Shown piece after piece: positions 1 to 9,065 of a DNA stretch of 40,003 nucleotides. Source of the DNA: Ignavibacteriota bacterium (GTDB taxonomy: Bacteria; Bacteroidota; Ignavibacteria; Ignavibacteriales; Melioribacteraceae); assembly GCA_002746605.1 (NCBI GenBank), contig PDPT01000016.1, positions 1 through 40,003 on the forward strand, in the 5' to 3' direction. The notes beneath the pieces are model-generated. The model ran no database searches, was not told the origin of the DNA, and saw only the letters and a list, made by a program, of their open reading frames with translations. Each line of letters opens with the position of its first letter. Position 1 is the first letter of the stretch. The position numbers were made by a program, and so were the translations under genes.

Positions 1-698
1 AGGGATTTGATGTAGATAACAATGGTAAGATTGTTATTGCAGACCCCAATAATAATAAAATTACAGTTTTTGATAAAGATAAAGTTTTTGAATTTAAGTA
101 TAGATATGGGCCTTTAAAAGTAAGTTTTGTTTCCCCAACTGAGGTTATAATTCACCAAATGCTTGAACCTATTTTTTCATCTTCAGTACGCAAAATTGAT
201 TATGTGAAAAATACGGTTACTGACTATCAAAATATTCTAAATAAGGATAGTTTTGGTGATAAAACTTTTGGTGTCTTGCCATTTTTGAGGGGTGACCTAC
301 TTAGGTATAAAACCAACTACTCTGTTTATACTTCGAAGGTATTAAACTTTGTTGTTGTTTTTAACAATAAAGGTGAGATTTATAGAGTATTTAAAATGCT
401 TGATGATGATTTTGATTTGAGGCAAATATCAATAGAAAAGTTTTCCAATAAAAAAGTTTATACTTTATCCAGTATTGAAGGTGATAAATTATTTGTATGC
501 AAAAATATTATAAAGAAAGGTAAAAAAAGTAAAGTTGTAGATGTTTTCTCAATTTCGTTAGGGGATTATTTATATTCATTTAATCTTGATTTTATTAATA
601 ACCTTTGGGCAGTTCAGTTTAGTGATAATAAAATGTACGCCATTAAAGAGAATACTGAAATAGAAGTATTTGATTATGAAATTGTTGGATTAGATTAG
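1..698 (+). CDS. Beta-propeller (NHL/six-bladed type) protein, 5' end missing
   Basis: The reading frame is open from base 3, so the gene begins before the window and only its C-terminal 231 codons are present; the first internal Met (base 159) is not the start. The opening residues (GFDVDNNGKIVIADPNNNKI) are a typical NHL/propeller blade, and later blades carry similar strands such as VVVFNNKGEIYRVFK and NNLWAVQFSDNKMYAIK. This resembles the six-bladed propeller lipoproteins common in Bacteroidota, and the gene at 20916 belongs to the same broad class. Such proteins are usually exported, but the signal peptide region lies outside the window. The ligand and function are unknown. It is followed by 167 bases of non-coding DNA before the exporter gene. 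Confidence 0.7.
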   Translation, partial: GFDVDNNGKIVIADPNNNKITVFDKDKVFEFKYRYGPLKVSFVSPTEVIIHQMLEPIFSSSVRKIDYVKNTVTDYQNILNKDSFGDKTFGVLPFLRGDLLRYKTNYSVYTSKVLNFVVVFNNKGEIYRVFKMLDDDFDLRQISIEKFSNKKVYTLSSIEGDKLFVCKNIIKKGKKSKVVDVFSISLGDYLYSFNLDFINNLWAVQFSDNKMYAIKENTEIEVFDYEIVGLD

Positions 699-865
699 AG
701 ATGACGAAATTATCTAAATACTTTCCATTTACTTTTTAAAGTTTTTAGTATTAACTTCACCGGGTTCCTTACAAATTAGGAAAAATTAGTTTTTAAAAAA
801 ATGCCATAGTACTTTAATTTTTAAGTTCAAATAAAGAATATTTTTTTTAAATTTGAATTTCAATA

Positions 866-3800
866 ATGAAAAAACTATTCTACATATTTTTATCTCGTCC
901 GGTAACATCTGCAATGCTGTTATTTACAATTGTAGGGCTTGGTATCTTTTCTTCATTTAATCTGCCTTTAGAACTTTCCCCTCAAATAGATTATCCGAAG
1001 CTCACAATAAATATTCGGTGGTCTAATGTTTCTCCCGAAACAATGGAAGCATTTGTTACATCTCCCATTGAAGCGGAAATGAATACAATACGCGGAGTTA
1101 AAACAATTTCTTCAAACTCTTCCGTAGGAAATTCAAGAATAGAACTTGAGTTTTATCCCGATGTAGATATGAATTTTACCAAGATTGAGATAAACGAAAA
1201 AATAGCCTCGATAAGAAAAGAGTTGCCGGAAGGTATTTCGCAGCCCAAAGTATCTGATTACGTTCCAAAAGATTTAATGGAACTGCAAGGATTTTTAACT
1301 TACACAATTTCAAGCAACAAAAGCTCTAACGAAATTCGTAAATATGTAAAAGAAAATATTTATTACAAACTTAAATCAATTAACGGCGTTGAAGATGTTT
1401 ATATACAAGGTGGTAACGAAAGGGAAATAAGCATTTTAATTGATTACGATAAAGCTAAAAATCTCAACCTAACAAATCAAGAGATTTCTAATTCAATTAT
1501 GAGTATTGAAAATATTCAACCACTCGGCAAAATTATTTCAGGTAATAAACAATATTTTGTGAGAGCAAATAACAATATTTCTGATTTGAATGTAATAAAA
1601 AATCATGCAGTTAAAATTTATAAAAACGGGAAAATTTTAAGATTAAAAGATATAGCAACTGTAATTGATGATTTCAGAGAAAGCCGCAGTTATTATCGAA
1701 TAAACGGAAAAGAAACAGTTACAATTATAATAAATAAGGAACAAGGCAAAAATGCTTTAGATGTAGCTGAAAGTGTTTACAACCAAATCTCCGAAATTGA
1801 GCGGGAATTGCCGGATGGTTATTTTATTCTAAAGGAAGTTGATAAAAGTGAAAAAATCAGAGACGAATTAAAAGACCTAAGTCAGAATGCAGTTTATTCA
1901 TTTATTATAATTCTTTTAGTTTTACTCATAATTTTTCGTTCATTAAAAATATCTGTTATAATTATTTTATCAATTCTATTTTCTTTGTTTTTTTCGTTTT
2001 TACTGTTTTTTATTTTTGAACTTCCGCTTAATATTCTTACAATATCTGCATTTATTCTTGGTTTTGGTTTTATGGTAGATAACTCAATTGTTGTCGTAGA
2101 TTTTATTGAACAAAATGATTACAAGAACAATAAAAGAAGATTAACAATTCTTTTAAAAAATATCTTCAAACCCGTACTTGCATCAACCTTAACCACAATA
2201 GCGGTTTTTTTGCCCTTGCTTTTTTTGAGTGGTGAACTCAGGTTATATTTTGAACAATTTGCATTGGGAATTGTATTTACGCTCTTTGCTTCTTTGGTAA
2301 TCTCATTTACAATAATACCAATGCTATTTGAACGTTTTGTTCTTAAGAAAATTTTTATGAAAAATAAGAAGGATAAACTACACTTACTTGAAAGAATATA
2401 TCTAACAATTACAAAGTTTATTTTCAGATGGAAAAAATTATCATTTGCTTTGCTTATTTTATTAGTTGGCTTACCTGTTTGGCTGCTGCCTGCAAGAATA
2501 GAAAATGAAACATTTGGACCAATTTATAATTCTATTTTTGATACAGATTTATATAATGAAATTAAACCTTATGTTAATTATACTCTCGGTGGAAGTTTAA
2601 ATCTGTTCTTTAATCATATTGATAGAGGGGAAGTTTGGAAGTTTGGCGAAGAAACATACATTGCCGTAAGATTAGAGCTCCCGAACGGTAATGATATATC
2701 CAGAATAAATAACTTAACAAAAAATTTTGAAAATGAAATTTTAATGTATAAAAAGAATATTAAAAGTTTGATTACTTATGTTAGGAATCCCGAAAATGCA
2801 AGTTTGAGAATTGAATTTACCGAAAAACAAAGCAATACGGCTTTCCCTTACATTCTTAAAAATTATATAACCGCTTACGCAACTCGTCTCGGCGGACTTA
2901 ATGTTTCCGTCTATGGATTTGGTCCCGGTTTCTCAAACGGAGGAAATTCATTCAGTAATTTTTCTGTAATAGTAAAAGGTTTTAATTATTTAAGAACTAA
3001 AGAATTAGCGGAAGAGTTCAGAAAAATAATTTCAAAAAATCCGAGAATTGATAATGTTGATATTGATAAAACCAAATACTTTTGGGTAAAAGATGTATAT
3101 GAGATTATTGCAACGATAAAAAGAAAACAACTTTCGGTTTATAATACCACTCCTTCGGAAATAATTGATAATATTTCTAAAAGTATTGCCGGTAATTTAG
3201 TTTGGAACAGATTCCGAATAGATAATGATGAAGTTCAATATAATGTAAAGTTTAATAATTTTAATTCAATTCAATTAGATGACTTAGAAAATATTATTAT
3301 GAAAAGTAATACCGGAAAAACTTATAAAGTTAAAGACGTTGTTGACTTTAAAATTTCTAAAGTTATTGCATCAATCAATAGAGAAGATCAACAATATGTT
3401 CGTTATATAACTTTTGATTATAAAGGTCCGTACAAATATGGAAATAAGTTTATTAAAAACTCTATTGAAAATATGCATATAAAAGAAGGTTATTCATTAA
3501 AAATGAAAGAGTTTACTTTTCTATTTGGCAAAGAGGAAGAAACTGAAGTCTGGACTACTTTAATTGTTGCCGTTATTATAATTTTTATGATAACTGCAAG
3601 TTTGTTTGAATCATTAAGAAAACCTTTGTTAATTATTCTTGCAATTCCTTTTGCGTTTATAGGCACATTTATTCTTTTTTATTTTATGGAATTAAATTTA
3701 GACAGAGGTGCCTATGCGGGATTGCTTTTGCTGGTAGGACTTGTAGTAAATAATTCAATAATTTTAGTTGATTATATTTCGCACCGAAATAAAAAAAATA

Positions 3801-4021
3801 ATTACTTAAACTTGTTGATGTTAAGTAAAGATAGAATCAGACCAATATTTACAACAACATTAACTACTATTGCTGCACTTATTCCATTACTAATAAGTAC
3901 AGAAGCAACATTTTGGCGAAGTTTAAGTTACAGTGTTGTAGGCGGTATTTTTCTTTCTGCTGTTATTGTAGTCTTATATTTGCCAGTAATCTATTTCTTA
4001 ATGAAAAAACGGACTCAATAA
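866..4021 (+). CDS. RND-family efflux transporter, inner-membrane permease
   Basis: A 1051-residue protein with the two-fold architecture of the AcrB/HAE1 family: an N-terminal helix (residues 11-31), a large periplasmic porter segment, helices TM2-6 around 335-500, a second periplasmic segment, and TM8-12 around 890-1045. The family's TM4 signature is present as VDNSIVVV near residue 404, and the TM10 segment reads LVVNNSIILVDY near 960. In AcrB the proton relay uses Asp407, Asp408 and Lys940; here only the first Asp is kept and the other two positions are Asn. Neither a periplasmic adaptor nor an outer-membrane channel gene lies in the window, so partners must be encoded elsewhere. Substrate cannot be predicted: drugs, lipids or other amphiphiles are all possible. 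There is no clear Shine-Dalgarno before the ATG. Confidence 0.92.
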   Translation: MKKLFYIFLSRPVTSAMLLFTIVGLGIFSSFNLPLELSPQIDYPKLTINIRWSNVSPETMEAFVTSPIEAEMNTIRGVKTISSNSSVGNSRIELEFYPDVDMNFTKIEINEKIASIRKELPEGISQPKVSDYVPKDLMELQGFLTYTISSNKSSNEIRKYVKENIYYKLKSINGVEDVYIQGGNEREISILIDYDKAKNLNLTNQEISNSIMSIENIQPLGKIISGNKQYFVRANNNISDLNVIKNHAVKIYKNGKILRLKDIATVIDDFRESRSYYRINGKETVTIIINKEQGKNALDVAESVYNQISEIERELPDGYFILKEVDKSEKIRDELKDLSQNAVYSFIIILLVLLIIFRSLKISVIIILSILFSLFFSFLLFFIFELPLNILTISAFILGFGFMVDNSIVVVDFIEQNDYKNNKRRLTILLKNIFKPVLASTLTTIAVFLPLLFLSGELRLYFEQFALGIVFTLFASLVISFTIIPMLFERFVLKKIFMKNKKDKLHLLERIYLTITKFIFRWKKLSFALLILLVGLPVWLLPARIENETFGPIYNSIFDTDLYNEIKPYVNYTLGGSLNLFFNHIDRGEVWKFGEETYIAVRLELPNGNDISRINNLTKNFENEILMYKKNIKSLITYVRNPENASLRIEFTEKQSNTAFPYILKNYITAYATRLGGLNVSVYGFGPGFSNGGNSFSNFSVIVKGFNYLRTKELAEEFRKIISKNPRIDNVDIDKTKYFWVKDVYEIIATIKRKQLSVYNTTPSEIIDNISKSIAGNLVWNRFRIDNDEVQYNVKFNNFNSIQLDDLENIIMKSNTGKTYKVKDVVDFKISKVIASINREDQQYVRYITFDYKGPYKYGNKFIKNSIENMHIKEGYSLKMKEFTFLFGKEEETEVWTTLIVAVIIIFMITASLFESLRKPLLIILAIPFAFIGTFILFYFMELNLDRGAYAGLLLLVGLVVNNSIILVDYISHRNKKNNYLNLLMLSKDRIRPIFTTTLTTIAALIPLLISTEATFWRSLSYSVVGGIFLSAVIVVLYLPVIYFLMKKRTQ

Positions 4022-4135
4022 TTGAATCAGTCCCTAACAATTGTTTCAAATCATTTTGGAATTTATTATTTTTGAAAACATTTATAATCATTTCTAACGA
4101 TTCAAAAAAATACTTACTGGGGAGGTAAACTAAAT

Positions 4136-5203
4136 ATGGATCTATATGTGATAATTATGGCAGGAGGTGTTGGTGCAAGATTTTGGCCCAGGAGCAAACA
4201 AAAAAAGCCCAAACAACTCTTGAAAATTTTTGGTGATCAAACAATGATTCAAGATACTGTAGATAGATTAGACGGTTTGGTAAGAAAAGAAAATATATAT
4301 GTAATAACAAATAAAATTCAGCAATCCGGCATTGCAGAAAAATTATCAAAAATTCCCATAGAAAATATTATTGCAGAGCCTTTTGGTAAAAATACCGCTG
4401 CATGTATTGGTTTGGCAAGTACAATTATTAACAAAAAATCCAAAGATGCAGTTACAATTATTTTACCTGCCGATCACTTAATAAAAAATGTAGAAGAATT
4501 TAAGGAAACCATAAAAAAAGCTGCCGATTTTGCAGCTAAATCCAATTCACTTGTAACAATAGGAATTAAGCCTTCAAGACCCGAAACCGGTTACGGATAC
4601 ATTCAAGTTGTAGATAAAGAGGAAGAAAACGGAATATTTAAAGTTTTAACTTTTGCAGAAAAACCTAATCTTTCTACTGCTAAAAGATTTATTGAATCCG
4701 GTGATTTTTTATGGAATAGCGGGATGTTTATTTGGAAAACAGAAACTATTTTAAATGAAATAAAATTATATTTGCCCGACTTATATGAAGGTTTAATGAA
4801 GATTCAACACTCACTCGATACCGATTCATTTGAAGAAACTCTTACAGAAGTTTACGGACAATTAGTTAGTGTTTCAATTGATTACGGAATTATGGAAAAA
4901 TCAAACAAGGTCTATTTAATAAAAGGTGATTTTGCTTGGAGCGATGTTGGCAGTTGGGAAGAAGTTTATCATTTGTCGCCAAAAGATAATAACGGTAATG
5001 CAGCCAAAGGTGAAAACTATACTGAAAATACTTTGAATAGTTTTATTCATTCACCTAAGAAATTTACTGCAGTACTTGGTCTATCTAATATTATTGTTAT
5101 CGATACGGATGATGCCTTGTTAATTTGCAACAGAGAAAATGCACAAAATGTTAAGCATATTGTAGATTTCCTTAAAATGAATGATAAAAATGAGCTTCTA
5201 TAG
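4136..5203 (+). CDS. manC: Mannose-1-phosphate guanylyltransferase
   Basis: Makes GDP-mannose from mannose-1-phosphate and GTP, in the cytoplasm, for polysaccharide or glycoprotein synthesis. The 355-residue protein starts with the nucleotidyltransferase signature (MAGGVGARFWPRS, residues 8-20, followed by KPKQLL), and carries ADHLI near 118, the sugar-binding FAEKPN segment near 178, and FLWNSGMFIW near 196. The length matches the single-domain enzyme; the C-terminal phosphomannose isomerase domain of bifunctional ManC is absent, and a separate isomerase (manA) lies at 16620. A strong Shine-Dalgarno (GGGGAGGT, 4119-4126) fixes the ATG. The next gene starts only two bases after the stop, so the two are very probably co-transcribed. 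Confidence 0.93.
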   Translation: MDLYVIIMAGGVGARFWPRSKQKKPKQLLKIFGDQTMIQDTVDRLDGLVRKENIYVITNKIQQSGIAEKLSKIPIENIIAEPFGKNTAACIGLASTIINKKSKDAVTIILPADHLIKNVEEFKETIKKAADFAAKSNSLVTIGIKPSRPETGYGYIQVVDKEEENGIFKVLTFAEKPNLSTAKRFIESGDFLWNSGMFIWKTETILNEIKLYLPDLYEGLMKIQHSLDTDSFEETLTEVYGQLVSVSIDYGIMEKSNKVYLIKGDFAWSDVGSWEEVYHLSPKDNNGNAAKGENYTENTLNSFIHSPKKFTAVLGLSNIIVIDTDDALLICNRENAQNVKHIVDFLKMNDKNELL

Positions 5204-5205
5204 CT

Positions 5206-5850
5206 ATGAGTAAAAAAAGACTTGTTACCGAAAACGATATTCTTAAAATTATTACTAAAGGTAATGGCATAATTGAACTTACCGGAAACGAATTAATTAC
5301 TCCTGCCGCAAAAGATAAAATTAAAGAAGCAAAAATTAAAATTGTTAAAACATCGGAAATTAAAACAGATTCTATTTTTCAAACTAGTTTTCCTTTTGAT
5401 GAAATAAAAACACTTGCAATAGGTTCTGATCATACTGGCTATAAATTTAAAGAGATTATTAAAAAATATCTGCAAGATAAAAATTATAACATCCTTGATG
5501 TTGGTACAAATAACGAAGAATCATGCGACTATCCGAAGTTTGCTAAGAAGGTAGCTCAGTTTGTAAAAAATGGAGCAGTTGCTTTTGGTATTATTCTTGA
5601 TGCAACTGGAAATCCTTCTGCAATAACAGCAAATAAAATTAAGGGAATTAGAGCGGCAAATTGTTTTAATGAATTTACGGCAAAGAGTGCAAGAGAACAT
5701 AACAACGCAAATATTTTAACACTCGGAGCTAAAGCTTTAGGCGAAGAAACTATAAAATCAATTTTGGATGTTTGGGTTAAAAGTAAATTTTTAGGCGAGA
5801 GACATCAAAGAAGATTGGATTTAATAACTGAAATAGAAAACTTGGAATAG
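5206..5850 (+). CDS. RpiB/LacA/LacB-family isomerase-like protein with N-terminal module and altered active site
   Basis: Residues 68-212 align by eye with ribose-5-phosphate isomerase B: the SDHTGYKFK motif (Asp75, His76), the TANKIKGIRA segment, His165 in AREHNNAN, and the Arg-rich GERHQRR end are all kept. The catalytic Cys of the ICGTG motif in E. coli RpiB is replaced by Asp132 (LDATGN), and the phosphate-loop glycine-rich stretch is changed. An extra N-terminal segment of about 50 residues (TENDILKI...LITPAAKDKIKEAKIKIV) resembles a short module of the form TPxAxDxxxxxxI found on various microcompartment-associated enzymes; this comparison is from memory. No shell-protein genes are nearby. 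It may isomerise a different phosphosugar or use Asp as base; the pentose-phosphate role should not be assumed. It directly follows the GDP-mannose gene. Confidence 0.75.
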   Translation: MSKKRLVTENDILKIITKGNGIIELTGNELITPAAKDKIKEAKIKIVKTSEIKTDSIFQTSFPFDEIKTLAIGSDHTGYKFKEIIKKYLQDKNYNILDVGTNNEESCDYPKFAKKVAQFVKNGAVAFGIILDATGNPSAITANKIKGIRAANCFNEFTAKSAREHNNANILTLGAKALGEETIKSILDVWVKSKFLGERHQRRLDLITEIENLE

Positions 5851-5966
5851 TTCAACTTTTTGTAATTCCGAGTATATGCCGAACAGCCGAATTATACTTA
5901 GATTTTGTTCAGCATTATTTTGAATTACATTTTTATGAAAAGTAATTTTGAAAATTAGGAAATAAA

Positions 5967-6725
5967 TTGTTTATAGAAAATACGAAAGTTATCTCAAATA
6001 AGAAGATTGCCGAAAATACTTTCCTTTTGGAAGTTGATAAAGAAAATTTTGATTGCAATTTTTTACCGGGACAGTTTTTTAATTTACAAGTAAGCGAAAG
6101 TTCTTTTCCTTTACTTCGCAGACCATTCAGTATTTCCGATGTTAACGAAACTTCGTTTTCCTTTATGTACAAAGTTGTTGGTGAAGGTACAAAAATAATT
6201 TCAGAAAAAAAGAGTGGTGAAATAATCAATCTTCTAGGACCTCTCGGCAATTCATTTGAAATCAATAATGAATATGAACATTACTTTCTACTTGGCGGAG
6301 GAATTGGAATTGCCCCTTTCCCGTTTTTGATTAAAACTTTCTCGGAGAACCAAAATTATTCCGTACTCTTTGGAGTAAGAACTAAGAGCGAATCTCACAC
6401 CTATGGAATCAATAACGTAAGTTTTTCTTCGGATGACGGTTCTATTGGTTTCAAAGGAAATACAATTCAACTCTTAGATAAGAAATTAGAAGAGTTCAAA
6501 AATAAGAAAGTAAAAGTTCTTGCTTGCGGACCAAATCCAATGTTTAGAGCTTTGCAAAAATTTGTTAAAGAAAAAGAAATTGATTGCGATGTTTCAATGG
6601 AATCGACTATGGCGTGTGGTTTTGGTATTTGTCAAGGCTGTCCCATTGATTATAAAGGAGAAGAAAGTTACAAACTTATCTGCAAAGATGGTCCTGTTTT
6701 TAATATAAAAGATATTATAATATGA
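5967..6725 (+). CDS. pyrK: Dihydroorotate dehydrogenase B, electron-transfer subunit
   Basis: Transfers electrons from the FMN of PyrD through FAD and a 2Fe-2S cluster to NAD+ in pyrimidine biosynthesis. The 252-residue protein has the ferredoxin-reductase-like FAD motif LLRRPFSI (residues near 49-56), the NAD-binding GGGIGIAPF loop near 111, and the cluster ligands CGFGICQGC near 212 with a fourth Cys in LICKDG near 231, the spacing expected for PyrK. The start is TTG preceded by AGGA at 5957-5960; no upstream ATG is in frame with the protein. The gene overlaps pyrD by four bases (ATGA), so translation is coupled. Confidence 0.93.
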   Translation: MFIENTKVISNKKIAENTFLLEVDKENFDCNFLPGQFFNLQVSESSFPLLRRPFSISDVNETSFSFMYKVVGEGTKIISEKKSGEIINLLGPLGNSFEINNEYEHYFLLGGGIGIAPFPFLIKTFSENQNYSVLFGVRTKSESHTYGINNVSFSSDDGSIGFKGNTIQLLDKKLEEFKNKKVKVLACGPNPMFRALQKFVKEKEIDCDVSMESTMACGFGICQGCPIDYKGEESYKLICKDGPVFNIKDIII

Positions 6726-7639
6726 ATAAAGTAGATTTATCTGTAAATATTGGTTCGCTAAAATTAAAAAATCCTATAATGCTCGCTTCGGGAACTGTAG
6801 GCTACGGAAATGAAATATCTGAGTTTATTGATTTAAGTAAGATTGGCGGCATTGTAACAAAATCAATTTCATTGAAACCACGTAAAGGTAATCCGCCGCA
6901 AAGAATTGTTGAAACTCCTTCCGGAATGTTAAATGCAATCGGTTTGGCAAATGTTGGTTTGGATATATTTATTAAAGAAAAAATTCCTTTTCTAAAAAAA
7001 ATAAATTCAACGTTAATTTGTAATATTGCGGCAAGCTCAATTGAAGAGTATGTTGAATGTGTTGCAGCTTTAGATAGTGAAGAAACAGTAAAAGCATTTG
7101 AGATTAATGTTTCTTGTCCGAATGTAAAAGAGGGCGGACTCATTTTTGGAAATGATGTAAAAGCAGTTTCAAAAATTACAAATCAAGTTAGGAGCAAAAC
7201 AAGCAAGCCTGTAATAATTAAACTTTCTCCAAATAATGCAAGCATAGCTGATTTTGCAAAAGTCGCCAAAGATGAAGGTGCCGATGCAGTTTCAGCAATA
7301 AACACCTTAGTAGGAACATCATTTAACATCTATACGAAAAAACCTAAGATTAAAAATATAACCGGCGGTCTTTCGGGACCTGCAATAAAACCTGTAGCTC
7401 TCGCCAAAGTTTTGGAAATAAGTAAGAATGTAGATATTCCAATAATCGGTATTGGTGGAATTACAAATTGGAAAGATGCAATTGAATTTATTATTACCGG
7501 AGCAACTGCAATACAGCTTGGTACAATAAATTTTGTAAATCCAAAAGCGGGATTAGAAATTTTAGAAGGTATTGAAAATTTCTGTCTTGAAACAAAACAA
7601 AATAATATTAAAGATTTAATCGGTTCCCGAATACTCTGA
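6722..7639 (+). CDS. pyrD: Dihydroorotate dehydrogenase B, catalytic subunit (class 1B)
   Basis: Oxidises dihydroorotate to orotate using FMN, the fourth step of UMP synthesis, in the cytoplasm as a heterotetramer with PyrK. The 305-residue TIM-barrel protein has the substrate/FMN segment TKSISLKPRKGNPPQR (near residues 47-62), the catalytic-base Cys132 in the NVSCPNVKEGG motif, which marks class 1 enzymes with Cys rather than Ser, the INTLVGTSFN segment, and the phosphate-binding GIGGITNWKDA loop near 241. The adjacent pyrK confirms subclass 1B. It overlaps pyrK by ATGA at its start and folC by TGATG at its end. Confidence 0.95.
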   Translation: MNKVDLSVNIGSLKLKNPIMLASGTVGYGNEISEFIDLSKIGGIVTKSISLKPRKGNPPQRIVETPSGMLNAIGLANVGLDIFIKEKIPFLKKINSTLICNIAASSIEEYVECVAALDSEETVKAFEINVSCPNVKEGGLIFGNDVKAVSKITNQVRSKTSKPVIIKLSPNNASIADFAKVAKDEGADAVSAINTLVGTSFNIYTKKPKIKNITGGLSGPAIKPVALAKVLEISKNVDIPIIGIGGITNWKDAIEFIITGATAIQLGTINFVNPKAGLEILEGIENFCLETKQNNIKDLIGSRIL

Positions 7640-8907
7640 TGAATATAGATTTCGCTCTCGAAAAAATTTATTCTTTAAAGCAATTTCATGTTAAACTCGG
7701 ATTAGATAATATAACCGATTTATTAAGTCATCTTGGTAATCCGCAGTACAAAATTAAAACTTTTCATGTGGCAGGTTCAAATGGAAAGGGAAGTACATGT
7801 TCTTTCCTTGCTAGTATTTTACAAGAAGCCGGATTTAAAGTAGGGCTTTACACTTCGCCTCATTTTGTCAGGTTTAACGAAAGAATTAGAATTAATGGTC
7901 AAGAAATAGTCGATGAAAAAATTATTGAATTTTTAGAAAAAAATAAACAATACATTGATGAAAAGAAACCGACTTTCTTTGAAATAACGACTGCAATGGC
8001 ATTTGAACATTTTGCAAAAAACAAAGTGGATTATGCTATAATTGAAACCGGACTCGGCGGAAGATTAGATGCAACAAATACAATTACTCCGCTTGCTTCA
8101 GTAATAACTTCAATCAGTTTGGAGCACAGTCATATTCTTGGTGAAAGTTTAAGTGAAATTGCTTATGAAAAGGGAGGAATAATTAAAAATAAAATTCCTG
8201 TCTTCATAGGTGTAATTCCTAAGGAAGCAGAAGATAAAATTGGAGAAATTTGCAAAGAAAGAAATTCAGAACTATTTAAGTTGAAAGATTTTATAATAGA
8301 AAAAGAAGCTGGAATTACTTTAACTCTTAAAGAAGAATTACTTAAAATAAACAATACCGGCTTAAAAGGGAAATATCAATTATTTAACTCTGCCCTTGCG
8401 AGCAAAGTCTTAAATGAAATGTTAGCTGTTAATAAGTATAAAATAATTCAAAAAGGAATCGATAATGTAATGTGTAACACGGGAATTCAAGGAAGATATG
8501 AATTATATAACCAAACTCCTGCTGTAATTTTTGATGCTGCGCACAATTTGGAAGGAGTAGAACAATTTATTCAGGAATTCAAGCAAGAATATAAAAAATA
8601 CGATGAAACATATCTTATTTTTGGAGCAATGAAAGATAAGCCAATAGTAAAAATGTTAAAAATATTAGCTCCTTACTTTAATAGGATAATCTTAACCGCA
8701 TCGGATTACGAAAGAGCGGCAAGCATAAATGATTTAACTATAATTTCCAATGATTTAAAACTAAATTATAGTTGTGAAGTAAAACCTGCAAGCGTAATTG
8801 ATGCTTTTCTGAAAAAAAATGAAAATAAATGTTTAGTCGTACTCGGTAGTATTTATTTAATTGGGGGAATAAAAAGTAAAATGATTCATAAAAGACTTGA
8901 CTTTTAA
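7639..8907 (+). CDS. folC: Bifunctional folylpolyglutamate synthase / dihydrofolate synthase
   Basis: Adds glutamate to folates (and to dihydropteroate if bifunctional), an ATP-dependent Mur-ligase-type reaction in the cytoplasm. The 422-residue protein has the P-loop GSNGKGSTC (near residues 46-54), the FEITTAMAF segment and GLGGRLDATN motif characteristic of FolC, an SLEHSHILGES segment with the conserved His, the central-domain FDAAHNLEG near 298, and a C-terminal domain with the LVVLGSIYLIGG motif. Length is normal for the family. The start codon overlaps the pyrD stop. It ends the pyrK-pyrD-folC operon; 158 bases separate it from rho. Confidence 0.94.
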   Translation: MNIDFALEKIYSLKQFHVKLGLDNITDLLSHLGNPQYKIKTFHVAGSNGKGSTCSFLASILQEAGFKVGLYTSPHFVRFNERIRINGQEIVDEKIIEFLEKNKQYIDEKKPTFFEITTAMAFEHFAKNKVDYAIIETGLGGRLDATNTITPLASVITSISLEHSHILGESLSEIAYEKGGIIKNKIPVFIGVIPKEAEDKIGEICKERNSELFKLKDFIIEKEAGITLTLKEELLKINNTGLKGKYQLFNSALASKVLNEMLAVNKYKIIQKGIDNVMCNTGIQGRYELYNQTPAVIFDAAHNLEGVEQFIQEFKQEYKKYDETYLIFGAMKDKPIVKMLKILAPYFNRIILTASDYERAASINDLTIISNDLKLNYSCEVKPASVIDAFLKKNENKCLVVLGSIYLIGGIKSKMIHKRLDF

Positions 8908-9065
8908 AGTTATATGGAGTAGTTTTCTTAAGTGCCTCATGGTCCATTCATATAATCCATGATGATTTAATTAAGTTCAATTTAAAACAAAATAAAATAT
9001 AACCCCTAAACAAATCTTTGCAAAATAATTAAGTAATTTTAATAAAAATAAAGTAGTAGGTTTTT

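Noticed and set aside
3913..4128. Reading frame of 71 codons at the end of the RND gene
   Set aside because: It lies mostly inside the RND coding sequence in another frame and has no ribosome-binding site or family resemblance.
4136..5850. Bacterial microcompartment locus, suggested by the N-terminal module of the RpiB-like protein
   Set aside because: No shell protein, aldehyde dehydrogenase or other microcompartment gene is present in the window.
8937..8962. Inverted repeat TCATGG/CCATGA upstream of rho
   Set aside because: Only six pairs with a 14-base loop and no T-run; not enough for a terminator or attenuator claim.
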